From contig JBCDCB010000010.1 in the NCBI GenBank assembly GCA_039182735.1, positions 1 to 64,000 of the forward strand: 64,000 nt of DNA, read 5' to 3'. The notes beneath the pieces are model-generated. The model made no database searches. It worked only from the letters and a program-made list of their open reading frames with translations, and was not told the origin of the DNA. Positions 25,966 through 34,642 of this stretch are shown here, in pieces. Positions within the stretch are counted from its first letter, which is position 1; each line of letters opens with the position of its first letter. Both the position numbers and the translations under genes were made by a program. The stretch is from JBCDCB01 sp039182735 (GTDB lineage Bacteria; Planctomycetota; Phycisphaerae; Phycisphaerales; UBA1924).

Positions 25966-27174
25966 TCAGCCGCCAAACCGCCCGATCGTCGGCAGCGGCC
26001 CCACCAGCGGCTTCAGCCACTCCACAAACGCGTCGCTCACGTCGCTCGTGCCCTTGAGGAACTCCTTCGGCAGGTGGCGCGTCTTGCCGGCCACCGCGTC
26101 CAGCGGCACGCGCACGAAGCTCGCCTCGTACGAACCGCTCGCCGCTCGCTGGATCGCGATCGACCCATCGTGATCGCCCGTCAGCGCGATCTCGCCCGCC
26201 TTGCGACCGGCCATCCGCGCCTCGGCCTGATCCACCGGGCTCGCGTCGGGATAGCAGCGCTGCGGATATCCGAGCGTGTCGGCGCGCACGCGCGGCGGCT
26301 TCCCGCCCACAGGCTTGAGCTTCTGCTTCAGCAAGTCCGACAGCTGATCGCCCAGCGCGCCCGAGCCCGACAACTGCACGTTGCCGTGGTCATCGACCTC
26401 GCCCTTGATGAGCTGCGCGCCGATCGACTCGCCCGACTCGCCCGCGATGCCCTCGCTCACCGCGATCTGGCAGCGCCCGTGCTTGTCGAACACGTCCTGC
26501 ACCTCGCCGACGAAGCGATCGATGTCGAAGGCGACCTCGGGCACATAGATCAGATGCGGACCATCGGCGTGATCGCGATCGCGCATCAGCGCCGCCGCCG
26601 CCGTCAGGAACCCCGCGTGGCGGCCCATCACCACGTTGATCTTGATGCCCGGGAGCGCGCGGTTGTCGAGCTGGTCGCCCATGAACATGAGCCCGGTGTA
26701 CCGAGCGGCGCTCGCGTACCCCGGCGTGTGGTCGTTCTCCATCAGGTCGTTGTCGATCGTCTTGGGCACGTGGAAGCAGCGCAGCTCGTACCCCTGCTCG
26801 TTCGACAGATCGTTCACGATCCGGCACGTGTCGCTCGAATCATTGCCGCCCGTGTAGAAGAAGTAGCGCACGTCGTGCTTCTTGCACGCCTCGAAGATCT
26901 TCTCGCAGTACGCCGCGTCCGGCTTGTCGCGCGTCGAACCCAGCCCGGCACTCGGCGTGAGGGCGACGGCATCGAGCGTCGCCTGATCGACGCCGGTCAG
27001 GTCGAGGATGTCGTCTTCGATGAGCCCGCGCACGCCGTGACGCATCCCGAGGATTTTCGGGATCTCCGCCGTTCCGCGCAGCGCCTCGACGACGCCGACG
27101 ACGGACTGATTGATGACAGCGGTGGGCCCGCCCGACTGACCGATGATGGCATTACCGCGAACGCGTTCTGACAT
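25966..27174 (-). CDS. pfp: Pyrophosphate-dependent 6-phosphofructokinase
   Basis: 402 residues. It phosphorylates fructose 6-phosphate reversibly, using PPi instead of ATP. Diagnostic residues are visible: GGNDSSDT has Asp where ATP enzymes have Gly, and PKTIDNDL carries the PPi-type lysine. The N-terminal GNAIIGQSGGPTAVIN is the family opening, and MGRHAGFL follows in the middle. GGAGA precedes ATG 27174. The enzyme leads an operon with the AlkD-like gene. Confidence 0.92.
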   Translation of the reverse strand: MSERVRGNAIIGQSGGPTAVINQSVVGVVEALRGTAEIPKILGMRHGVRGLIEDDILDLTGVDQATLDAVALTPSAGLGSTRDKPDAAYCEKIFEACKKHDVRYFFYTGGNDSSDTCRIVNDLSNEQGYELRCFHVPKTIDNDLMENDHTPGYASAARYTGLMFMGDQLDNRALPGIKINVVMGRHAGFLTAAAALMRDRDHADGPHLIYVPEVAFDIDRFVGEVQDVFDKHGRCQIAVSEGIAGESGESIGAQLIKGEVDDHGNVQLSGSGALGDQLSDLLKQKLKPVGGKPPRVRADTLGYPQRCYPDASPVDQAEARMAGRKAGEIALTGDHDGSIAIQRAASGSYEASFVRVPLDAVAGKTRHLPKEFLKGTSDVSDAFVEWLKPLVGPLPTIGRFGG

Positions 27175-27263
27175 GGATCTCTCCGAAGACAAGAAGTTGG
27201 CACCGGTTTGCACGGAATGCCGCGAGGACACCGAACGGTACCCCCGAATCGCCGAGCCCGTGG

Positions 27264-27275
27264 TAGCATCTGCCC
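27264..27275 (+). promoter_or_regulatory. Leaderless-type -10 box TAGCAT
   Basis: TAGCAT (27264-27269) plus six bases leads to ATG 27276. This is the same hexamer and spacing as before the gene at 24697. Confidence 0.6.
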
Positions 27276-27950
27276 ATGACACGGCGCGACGCTGCCATCT
27301 TCGTGGTGCTCACGCTCACGGGTCTCGGCGGCTGCAAGAGTTCGCCGAACACACCGGCGAGTGCCGTCGTCGCCCAGCCCCTCGCGGCGACCTTCGATCT
27401 GGAACTCGACAACTATCCGACAGCCTTCGAGGCAACGAAGGACGTCCTGCGCGAAGCGGGCTTCACGCTCGACCGCATCGACGCTGAGCGCGGCGTCATC
27501 ACCACGCGTCCGCGTTCCTCTGCCGGCATCTTCACCCCCTGGCTCGACTTCTCCGACTCGCTGGGGGGAGATGTCGAGAACGCCCTCCACGCCGAGTGGC
27601 GCCGGGTGCGTGTCAGCGTGCTCGATCAACACACCGGCGAACCGATCGGGGCGAACGGATCCCTTGACGCATTGTCTATGCAGATCGAGGTGCTCCGCGA
27701 GCGCGTGCAACGCCCGCATCGACGGACCGACCCGCGCCTGATCCGGCGATCGAGCTTCGCGCGCGAGTCGGCGCTCGTGCAGCGCGAGATGCAGCCCGGG
27801 TACGTCGTCCCGCTCGATCGCGACGTCGAACTCGCCCGGCGCCTGCTCACCGAAGTCGAACGCCGAATGAGCGAGTCGCCGCGGCGCGCGCACGAAGGTG
27901 TGTCATCCGAGCGCAGCGGCGCAGAATCGGGCACCCCTCGCCCCGCCTGA
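27276..27950 (+). CDS. Putative lipoprotein of unknown function
   Basis: 224 residues. The N-terminus MTRRDAAIFVVLTLTGLGGC is a lipoprotein signal with lipobox LGGC (Cys20). The mature part has one alpha/beta domain (DLELDNYPTAFEATKDVLREAGFTLDRIDAERGVITTRP), a pattern seen in small outer-membrane lipoproteins of Gram-negative envelopes. The C-terminus is rich in Arg, Ser and Glu. It is divergent from pfp by 101 bp and seems to be translated from a leaderless message. Confidence 0.65.
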   Translation: MTRRDAAIFVVLTLTGLGGCKSSPNTPASAVVAQPLAATFDLELDNYPTAFEATKDVLREAGFTLDRIDAERGVITTRPRSSAGIFTPWLDFSDSLGGDVENALHAEWRRVRVSVLDQHTGEPIGANGSLDALSMQIEVLRERVQRPHRRTDPRLIRRSSFARESALVQREMQPGYVVPLDRDVELARRLLTEVERRMSESPRRAHEGVSSERSGAESGTPRPA

Positions 27951-28172
27951 GCCAAGCCGAACCCGGAGGTCCGCGCCCATGAACCGGAGCGTGGGGCCGT
28001 GCCTGTTGTTCTCGAATATCAGAACTTCACTCGAAATGTGTCCAGCGAACCGAGAGCGCCGACCGAGATAGAGTGCAAGCGCACGATCACCACGAACAAG
28101 TGGTCGAACGCATCCCGATCCGGCGTGTGTGAGCCGCGCAACCGAGCCGTCTTTCCAGGACTGAAAGGCAAC

Positions 28173-29063
28173 ATGATGAACGCTTCACCGTTGTTGGGCG
28201 TCGAGCACGTATCGCTCGCCGCGAGAATCGCGACCCGAATCTGCAACCTTCCCGCCGTGGCCACGCAGGACTGGTGCGAACGCGCCGCCGGCGCCTTGGC
28301 GTTGACGCGCGGATCGGTGATCGCCGCCGTATCGCTCGGCGTGCTGGGCCCGCGCGGGCGGGTGCTCAAGCTCGAAGCCACCGGCGCCGCGGGCACCGAC
28401 CCCGCCGGTCGTGCCATCGACCCCGACGCGATCCACCCCGAGCACGAGAACACGCTCGACTGGTGGCTCACCGGCGATGAGCCGGAGCCCGTCCGAGGCG
28501 TCGCGCTGCTCCGCCAACTCCCCGCGCTCGCGACATGGCGCGCCGGACGTGTCGGCAACCGCTGGATCGCGCTCGGTGCGCTCGACCTGCTCGTCGGGTT
28601 CTGGCCCGCGGGCGGCCGCACCGGCGGGCGCGGCGTCATCGTCGAACTCGCCACCACCGCAAGCGAGCAGCCCTTCATCCGCGCCGACCTCGCCGTCGTG
28701 CAGGGCGTGATCCCGCTGCTGGCGCACCGCGCCGTCCTCGCCTTTGGGAACGAGCCCTCGAGCACCGCCAACCGCCTCACCCCGCGCGAGCAGCAGGTGC
28801 TCGACCAGCTGGCGCTCGGCAAGAGCGTGCGCGAAATCGCCGAAGAACTCGCCCGCAGCCCACACACGGTGCACGACCACGTCAAGTCCCTGCACCGCAA
28901 GCTCAACGCTTCGAGCCGGGGCGAACTCGTCGCCCGCGCCCTCGGGCACGTCGCTTCCACGTGGGACGGCGCGGACGGTCTCCCGGCACCGGTCCACACG
29001 TCGGAACGCGTCACCGACCATCTCCGCGCCCGACCCACGATCCGGAAGCTCGCCTCCGCGTGA
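28173..29063 (+). CDS. LuxR-type transcriptional regulator
   Basis: 296 residues. The C-terminal 202-258 is a LuxR/NarL helix-turn-helix: LTPREQQVLDQLALGKSVREI, then SPHTVHDHVKSLHRKL. The N-terminal 200 residues show no receiver domain (no phospho-Asp pattern) and no autoinducer pocket that I recognise; they look GAF-like. I take the ATG pair at 28173/28176, preceded by AAAGGC. A 222-bp upstream gap leaves room for a regulated promoter. Targets unknown. Confidence 0.8.
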   Translation: MMNASPLLGVEHVSLAARIATRICNLPAVATQDWCERAAGALALTRGSVIAAVSLGVLGPRGRVLKLEATGAAGTDPAGRAIDPDAIHPEHENTLDWWLTGDEPEPVRGVALLRQLPALATWRAGRVGNRWIALGALDLLVGFWPAGGRTGGRGVIVELATTASEQPFIRADLAVVQGVIPLLAHRAVLAFGNEPSSTANRLTPREQQVLDQLALGKSVREIAEELARSPHTVHDHVKSLHRKLNASSRGELVARALGHVASTWDGADGLPAPVHTSERVTDHLRARPTIRKLASA

Positions 29064-29082
29064 CCGCGCCGGACTCGCGCGG

Positions 29083-29094
29083 TAGAACGCGCGT
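29083..29094 (+). promoter_or_regulatory. Leaderless-type -10 box TAGAAC
   Basis: TAGAAC (29083-29088) plus six bases leads to ATG 29095. The last base deviates from TANNNT. There is no ribosome site. Confidence 0.45.
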
Positions 29095-29874
29095 ATGACG
29101 ACCGATCCACAGACCGCCTCGCGTCTCGCCCGGCGTGCCGCCGACACCGCGCGCCTCATGGGCGTGGACTTCATCCCCGTCGCCGGCTCCGCGCCTCCGC
29201 CTCCGCCAACGCCGGCGCCCGCGCCCGCGCTCCCCGATGCGACGGACCCCGAAGATCGGCTTTCGCGAGCCGACCGCGCCGTGCGCCTCACCGACCTTCC
29301 TCCCGTCACCGACGTGGTCGCGGCGTTGGACGAGCTGCGCGCGCGCTACGAACGCGAGAGCGTCGTCGCCCAGCGCATGGAGGGGTGGACGAACATCGTC
29401 TTCGGCGACGGCGACCCGCACGCCGACCTCGTCTTCGTTGGCGAGGCCCCCGGTGCCAACGAAGACGAGCAGGGGATCCCCTTCGTAGGGAGGGCCGGGC
29501 AGAAACTCAACGAGATGATCACCGCGATGGGCCTCTCGCGCGAAACGGTCTACATCTGCAACGTGCTCAAGGTCCGCCCGCCCGGGAACCGAACCCCGAC
29601 CAGCGACGAGTCCGCCCTCGACGGCGTGTTTCTCGACGAGCAGCTCGCGATCCTCAATCCCAAGGTCATCGTGACGCTCGGCAAGCCCGCCGCCGCCTAC
29701 ATCCTCGGAACCTCCGACGCCATGGGGCGTCTACGCGGGAACTGGCACGACTATCGCGGCGTGCCCGTGATGCCCACCTTTCACCCCGCGTACCTGTTGC
29801 GCGCGTACACCAAGGAAAACCGCGAAAGAGTCTGGTCCGATCTCCAACAAGTCATGGAGAAGCTCGCCACGTGA
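29095..29874 (+). CDS. Family-4-like uracil-DNA glycosylase lacking the iron-sulfur cysteines
   Basis: 259 residues. Residues 100-259 carry both active-site motifs of family 4 enzymes: GEAPGANEDEQG at 116-127 and HPAYLL at 230-235, plus FVGRAG and RPPGNRTP. The four cysteines that bind [4Fe-4S] in this family are absent; the C-x2-C before VFGDGDP is replaced (VVAQR), and KCRPP reads KVRPP. The protein's only cysteine is Cys155. The N-terminal 75 residues are a proline/alanine-rich extension. It probably removes uracil from DNA with a cluster-free fold, but activity is unproven. Confidence 0.85.
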   Translation: MTTDPQTASRLARRAADTARLMGVDFIPVAGSAPPPPPTPAPAPALPDATDPEDRLSRADRAVRLTDLPPVTDVVAALDELRARYERESVVAQRMEGWTNIVFGDGDPHADLVFVGEAPGANEDEQGIPFVGRAGQKLNEMITAMGLSRETVYICNVLKVRPPGNRTPTSDESALDGVFLDEQLAILNPKVIVTLGKPAAAYILGTSDAMGRLRGNWHDYRGVPVMPTFHPAYLLRAYTKENRERVWSDLQQVMEKLAT

Positions 29875-29969
29875 CCACGCGACTTTCATTCGACACGCGT
29901 GCAACGGAGCAGATCGACCGTCGGTAGCAGGGGGGCGAACCATCGCCCGACAACCACGAACCCCACGAG

Positions 29970-30009
29970 GCCCGGTGCGTGTCGCGAGAGTGACCTGCCG
30001 GGCTTTTTT
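29970..30009 (+). terminator. Intrinsic terminator after the uracil-DNA glycosylase gene
   Basis: GCCCGG (29970-29975) and CCGGGC (29998-30003) pair around a 22-base loop that can fold further. Six Ts follow directly. Confidence 0.7.
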
Positions 30010-30030
30010 CTCGTCACCGCAGACGCGCGG

Positions 30031-30501
30031 TCAGGGCGTTCCCGCGTCCTCGGCTCCGGCGTCGGCCTCGTTGCCGAAGGTCAGCTGGGTGTCGTCGGGC
30101 AGCGGCTCCCACGACGTCAGGTAGTACGCCGCGGGCAGCTCGGTCTCGGGGTTGAAGAGCACCTCGAAAGTCATGTTGACCTTCTGCCCGACTTCCATCT
30201 CCGAGACGTCGGGCCACTTGGACCGGTCGGTCTCGTGGAAGGGAAAGGGCATGATCATCGCCGGCATCCCGAGCTCGCGCTTGGGCCCGACAAACTCCGG
30301 GATCGGCTCGTGGAACGCGCTGACCTGCGGGCGCTGCGCGTTCAGATCGGCCAGCGCCTCGACGCGTGCGCGCGTGGTGTAGCGATGCACTTCGAACTCG
30401 GGCGTCGCGGCCTGCTGTTCGGATGTGTCGGAGCCGCCGCACGCCGCCAGCTTCGTGACGCACGCCAAGACCACGAGCACCGCGAGCAGCCGGTTGATCA
30501 C
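30031..30501 (-). CDS. Lipoprotein with a CusF-like copper-binding-type domain
   Basis: 156 residues with lipobox LAAC (Cys21). The mature part ends in a small OB-like barrel whose pattern is H-x-x-I-P-x-F...MPAMIMPFPF...W..VSEMEVGQKVNMTFEV. This recalls CusF-like periplasmic copper carriers and the N-terminal extensions of Sco proteins, where His and the MxM methionines hold Cu. Homology is judged by pattern only. It starts with GTG overlapping the upstream gene's stop as GTGA, so the two are translationally coupled. Confidence 0.6.
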   Translation of the reverse strand: MINRLLAVLVVLACVTKLAACGGSDTSEQQAATPEFEVHRYTTRARVEALADLNAQRPQVSAFHEPIPEFVGPKRELGMPAMIMPFPFHETDRSKWPDVSEMEVGQKVNMTFEVLFNPETELPAAYYLTSWEPLPDDTQLTFGNEADAGAEDAGTP

Positions 30502-30815
30502 GCCGACTCGACCTTGACGAAGGGCTCGACGGCTCGGAAGTCGCCCGCGACCTGCGGGTAATACTTCATGGTCCAGGTCGCGCCCTCGACGGGCAGGGCA
30601 TAACGGGCCGACTTCTGGCGCACGGCCCAGGGACGCTTGCCGCGCGAACGCACGATCAGCGTCTTCATCCGGTGCTCCTGCGCACCCTTGAGGCGACGCT
30701 TCACGTCATCGTCGTTGCGCATGAGGCGCGAGATGGTCTGCTTGAGATCCTCGCGCTTCGGCGCCTTGGTCACCGTGCACTTGATCATCTGTCCGGGCTT
30801 GATCGCGTCGAGCAT
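30498..30815 (-). CDS. Conserved-looking basic protein of unknown function
   Basis: 105 residues, strongly basic and lysine/arginine-rich in the first half (ITCTVTKAPKR-like start, then ISRLMRNDDDVKRRLKGAQ), with a W-A-V-R-Q/W-T-M-K-Y-Y pattern later. There is no signal peptide and no known motif. The first gene of a two-gene unit, it overlaps the lipoprotein gene by four bases. A nucleic-acid-associated role would fit the charge, but nothing specific supports it. Confidence 0.55.
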   Translation of the reverse strand: MLDAIKPGQMIKCTVTKAPKREDLKQTISRLMRNDDDVKRRLKGAQEHRMKTLIVRSRGKRPWAVRQKSARYALPVEGATWTMKYYPQVAGDFRAVEPFVKVESA

Positions 30816-30994
30816 CGTGGAGCCTCGTGGCGCTGGCGGTCGTTGGGATTCGTGCCTCGCGGACCCTCGCGAGGGGCCCGGATAGTAGCCCGCAGACGCC
30901 GATCGGGCGACCCGTTTCCCGCCGGGCGTGGCTACACTCGATCAGCGACGTGGGTCTGCGTCGAACAAGCCCTCTTGAGCCCCCGGAGCGAGCG

Positions 30995-32413
30995 ATGAAC
31001 GAGTCCAACACCCCCCAACCGGCCCCCGAGGCCCCTCCCTTCGACCCCAACGCCGACCACCACGCCCGCCCGCGCCTCCGCCCGTCGGTCGTCGGGCGTC
31101 CCGTGCCCGTCAAGAACCAGGAGGGGCAGCAGGCGACGATGCTCGGGCTGATGGACCGCAACGAGGTCACCGACAAACGCGTCGTCGTCAACGCGATTGC
31201 GCAGTTCATCCTGCCTCAGATGAACGGGCAGAACTCCGTCGATCAGATCCTCGGGCTCGCCAAGCAGCAGGCGACCAACGCGAATGTGCCCGCCAACGCC
31301 GTCGTCAAGCTCGCGGGCGAGCACGTGCAGCAGCTCGTCGCCCAGCTCGATGTCGCCGGCATGCTCGAAGGCCCAACTTTCGACGCCATGCTCCAGAAGA
31401 TGCACGAAGACTTCGACTCCTCCGACGTCCTGCCGCCCGCCTCCACCGCGACCATGGCCGACATGCTCGTCATGGGCGACGTCGGGCAGGACGCCACCGA
31501 CGAGCAGAAGAAGGAGCTCGGCCCGCAGAAGCTGCGCGAGACCTTCGACAAGTCCATCGACGAGGCGCTCAAGAAGGCCGAGAACCCCGCCTTCGATGCG
31601 CTTCCCCACGCCATCCTCGTGCCGCACCTCGATTACCCGCGCGGCTGGCGCCAGTACGGCGCCGCCTACGGCAGGCTCCGCACCACTCCGCGCCCCGATC
31701 GCGTCATCATCCTCGGCGCCAACCACTTCGGGTTCGGCACGGGCGTGGTCGGGTGCGACAAGGCCTTCGAGACCCCCCTCGGGCGCATGGACCTCGACGC
31801 CGACTTCCTCGATCGCCTCAAGGGCAAGCTGGGCGACGACAACGCGCAGCGTCTCATGGAACACCGCTACGACCACGAGCGCGAGCACTCCATCGAGCTC
31901 CAGGTCCCGTGGATCCAGCACACCATGAGCGAGGACGGCAAGACGCCGAAGATGTGCGCCTTCCTCATCCACGACCCGTCGCGCAAGGAGGGCGGCGAGT
32001 CCTACGACGGCAACGGGCTCGGGCTCACCCCCTTCACCGAAGCGCTGCAGGCGACCATCGCCGAGTCACCCGGGCTCACGCTCGTCATCGCCTCGGGCAA
32101 CCTCAGCCACGTCGGGCAGCAGTTCGGCGACAACGTCAAGCTCGCCGGCGACGACGAACAGGGCAAGCAGTTCCAGCAGCAGACCGCCGGACGCGATCAG
32201 GAAATGATCAACCTGCTCCGCGAGGGCAAGGCCTCCGAGTTCATCGCCGCCATGGCCTGGCAGCAAAACCCCACACGCTGGACCAGCACCGGCACCATCG
32301 CCGCCATGATGCTCGCCTTCGATGGCGCCAAGCTCGAGGTCATGGATTACGGCGGGGCGATCGACCCGCAGGGCACCAGCCTCATCACCGCCGCCGCCGG
32401 CGTCGTCCGCTGA
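30995..32413 (+). CDS. MEMO-family protein (AmmeMemoRadiSam system protein B type)
   Basis: 472 residues. The C-terminal 270 residues form a MEMO-like metal-binding/dioxygenase fold: ILVPHLDYPRGW, VIILGANHFGFG, HEREHSIELQVPWIQHT and VIASGNLSHVGQQFG hold the conserved His residues. The first ~190 residues are an extra helical domain (QFILPQMNGQNSVDQI..., with an AQ/V-rich repeat) not found in minimal MEMO proteins. GGAG precedes ATG 30995. The usual partners (AMMECR1 and a radical-SAM protein) are not next to it. Confidence 0.8.
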   Translation: MNESNTPQPAPEAPPFDPNADHHARPRLRPSVVGRPVPVKNQEGQQATMLGLMDRNEVTDKRVVVNAIAQFILPQMNGQNSVDQILGLAKQQATNANVPANAVVKLAGEHVQQLVAQLDVAGMLEGPTFDAMLQKMHEDFDSSDVLPPASTATMADMLVMGDVGQDATDEQKKELGPQKLRETFDKSIDEALKKAENPAFDALPHAILVPHLDYPRGWRQYGAAYGRLRTTPRPDRVIILGANHFGFGTGVVGCDKAFETPLGRMDLDADFLDRLKGKLGDDNAQRLMEHRYDHEREHSIELQVPWIQHTMSEDGKTPKMCAFLIHDPSRKEGGESYDGNGLGLTPFTEALQATIAESPGLTLVIASGNLSHVGQQFGDNVKLAGDDEQGKQFQQQTAGRDQEMINLLREGKASEFIAAMAWQQNPTRWTSTGTIAAMMLAFDGAKLEVMDYGGAIDPQGTSLITAAAGVVR

Positions 32414-32418
32414 TCGCC

Positions 32419-32790
32419 GTGCTCGTCCCCGTCGAACCATCATCGACGCTCGCCATCGAGGTCGCGCTGGGCGCGGCGCTGTGCGTCGCCGGCATCGCCA
32501 CGCTCGGGATGGCGCGCCTCGGCAAGGCCGACGACGGCTTCCGGCTCGGACCCATCGACGTGAGCGTCATCACCGTCGTCGTCGCGGGGCTCTCGCTGCT
32601 GGGCATCGGGTACCACGTGCTGGCCTACGCGCTCGACTGGTCCGCGTTCCGCGCGCCGATGAACGCGGTCATCACCGTTGCCGGCTTCGCCACGCTGCTC
32701 TCCGCGGCCGCCGACGCCTTCGATCAGGTGCCCGACGAAGAGGTGGAAGACGCCGACGACGCGGGCGACACCGAGCGATCGGGGCGGTAG
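32419..32790 (+). CDS. Small membrane protein of unknown function
   Basis: 123 residues from GTG 32419, five bases after the MEMO stop. There are three hydrophobic segments (IEVALGAALCVAGIATLGMA, VSVITVVVAGLSLLGIGYHVLAY, MNAVITVAGFATLLSAAA) and an acidic tail. It is probably cotranscribed with the MEMO gene. Its last 67 bases overlap the end of convergent nadE. No function can be inferred. Confidence 0.6.
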   Translation: MLVPVEPSSTLAIEVALGAALCVAGIATLGMARLGKADDGFRLGPIDVSVITVVVAGLSLLGIGYHVLAYALDWSAFRAPMNAVITVAGFATLLSAAADAFDQVPDEEVEDADDAGDTERSGR

Positions 32791-34526
32791 CCCTGCGCGA
32801 TGGGGCGTCGCCTGCCTCGCCCGAACGCGATCGACGAGACCTTCAGCCCGATGGCGAGCTGCTTGCGTTTGTGCTCGTTCACGTCGATGAGCCGCACGAT
32901 GCGCGCGACCACCTCGGGATCGTGCCCGCCCTCGTCAACGATCGTCCTCGTATCCTGCAGCCTTTCGACGTACCGCTCGATGATGTCGTCCAGCACGTCG
33001 TACGGCGGCAGCGTGTCTTGGTCCGTCTGATCCTCGCGCAGCTCCGCGCTGGGCGGCTTGGTGATCGTCGAGTCGGGGATCGGCGCCCGCGCGAACCCGG
33101 CGGCCTCGTGGTTCGCGTTGATCCAACGCGACATCGCGTAGACCTCTTCCTTCGTCGTGTCGCTCAGCACCGCGAGCCCGCCGTTCATATCGCCGTAGAG
33201 CGTGCAGTACCCCACCGCGAGTTCGCTCTTGTTGCCCGTCGTGAGCAGCAGCGCCCCGCTCTTGTTGCTGATGGCCATCATGATGAGCCCGCGCAGGCGG
33301 CTCTGGATGTTCTCTTCGGTGATGTCCGGCTCGCCCGGGATCCCGAGGTCCGCATAGGCCGGCGCCATGAGCCCCTCGACGAGTTCGTGCGCCGCGCGGA
33401 TCGGCACCTCGTGGTATCGCACGCCCAGGTTCTCCGCGAGCGCGACCGCGTCGGTCACCGAATGCTCCGAGGAATAGCGCGACGGCATCGCGACGCCAAG
33501 CACGTTCTCCGCGCCGATGGCGCGGGCCGCGATCGCACACGTGAGCGCGCTGTCGATCCCGCCGCTGAGCCCGAGGCACGCGCTCGTGAAGCCCGTCTTA
33601 CGCAGGTAATCGCGCACGCCCAGCACGAGCGCGCGGTAGCGCAGCTCGTCTTCACTCGATGCCAGCAGCGGGTCGGCCACGCTCGGCGCGTCGCGCACGC
33701 CCTGTTCGTTCAGGTCGATCGTCACGATCTGCTCCTCGAAGCCGCGCCCCGCGGCGACGAGTCGTGCGCCGCCGTCCGCGCCGGGCACGTACACCGCCGC
33801 GTGCCCGTCGAAGATCAGGTCGTCGTTCCCGCCCACCTGGTTGACGGCGGCAATGGTGACGCCGTGCGCTTCGACGTGGCGCGTCAGGATCTCGCGCTGG
33901 CGCGCGCCCTTGCCCACGACCATGGGCGAGCCAGAGGGGTTCACGATCACGCGCGCGCCGGCATCGATCAGGTCCGCGACGGGATCGGGCATCAACGCAT
34001 AGCGTGCGCTGTAGCCGGTGCCCGCGTCGCCGCCGCGCCACAGGTCTTCGCAGATCGTCAGCCCCACGTGCACGCCGGCGACGTCGAGGGTCTTGGCGCG
34101 TTCGCCCGGCGCAAAGTAGCGGTCCTCATCGAACACGTCGTACGTCGGGAGCAGACGCTTGTCGTACCGGTCCACGATCGAACCGCCCCGCATCACGAGC
34201 AGGCTGTTCCGCTTGGGCACGCGCGGGTCGAAGGTGTCCCACCGCCCGGGCTCGGCGCCGGGCTGCCACGGCGCGCCGACCAGCACCACAGTGTCACCAA
34301 GATCACGCATGCGTTCCGCGAGCGCGACGGCCTCGTCGTGCGCATCACGCATAAACCCGCCTTGGATCAGCAGGTCCCTCGGCGGGTACCCGCACAGGGC
34401 GAGTTCCGGAAAGACAATGAGATCCGCGCCACCCGCCGCGGCCTCGCGCGCCAGCCGCTCGATCGCGCGGGCGTTCTCCGCGAGCGCGCCGACCGTCGGG
34501 TTGAACTGCACCAGCGAGAGCTTCAT
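32724..34526 (-). CDS. nadE: Glutamine-dependent NAD+ synthetase
   Basis: 600 residues in two domains. The N-terminal nitrilase-type glutaminase shows the Glu41-Lys123-Cys159 triad (VFPELALCGYPP, YDKRLLPTYD, TICEDLW). The C-terminal ATP pyrophosphatase shows the P-loop SGGIDS at 321-326. The enzyme amidates nicotinate adenine dinucleotide to NAD+. The start is ATG 34526; a TACCAT box six bases upstream suggests a leaderless message. After the family's usual PIAQGY end there are about twenty extra Ser-rich residues, encoded in the overlap with the convergent membrane-protein gene. Confidence 0.93.
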   Translation of the reverse strand: MKLSLVQFNPTVGALAENARAIERLAREAAAGGADLIVFPELALCGYPPRDLLIQGGFMRDAHDEAVALAERMRDLGDTVVLVGAPWQPGAEPGRWDTFDPRVPKRNSLLVMRGGSIVDRYDKRLLPTYDVFDEDRYFAPGERAKTLDVAGVHVGLTICEDLWRGGDAGTGYSARYALMPDPVADLIDAGARVIVNPSGSPMVVGKGARQREILTRHVEAHGVTIAAVNQVGGNDDLIFDGHAAVYVPGADGGARLVAAGRGFEEQIVTIDLNEQGVRDAPSVADPLLASSEDELRYRALVLGVRDYLRKTGFTSACLGLSGGIDSALTCAIAARAIGAENVLGVAMPSRYSSEHSVTDAVALAENLGVRYHEVPIRAAHELVEGLMAPAYADLGIPGEPDITEENIQSRLRGLIMMAISNKSGALLLTTGNKSELAVGYCTLYGDMNGGLAVLSDTTKEEVYAMSRWINANHEAAGFARAPIPDSTITKPPSAELREDQTDQDTLPPYDVLDDIIERYVERLQDTRTIVDEGGHDPEVVARIVRLIDVNEHKRKQLAIGLKVSSIAFGRGRRRPIAQGYRPDRSVSPASSASSTSSSGT

Positions 34527-34538
34527 CGCGTCATGGTA
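34527..34538 (-). promoter_or_regulatory. Leaderless-type -10 box TACCAT for nadE
   Basis: On the minus strand TACCAT (34538-34533) plus six bases leads to ATG 34526. There is no ribosome site. Confidence 0.6.
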
Positions 34539-34642
34539 GATGCTCGTTCGGTCCCGGCGGATTCCGGGAATAACCACCCCGGGGCGGGCGTTGTCGCCGC
34601 GGCGTACACTCGCCCTCTCGCACGCACGCACGGAGCCCACAC

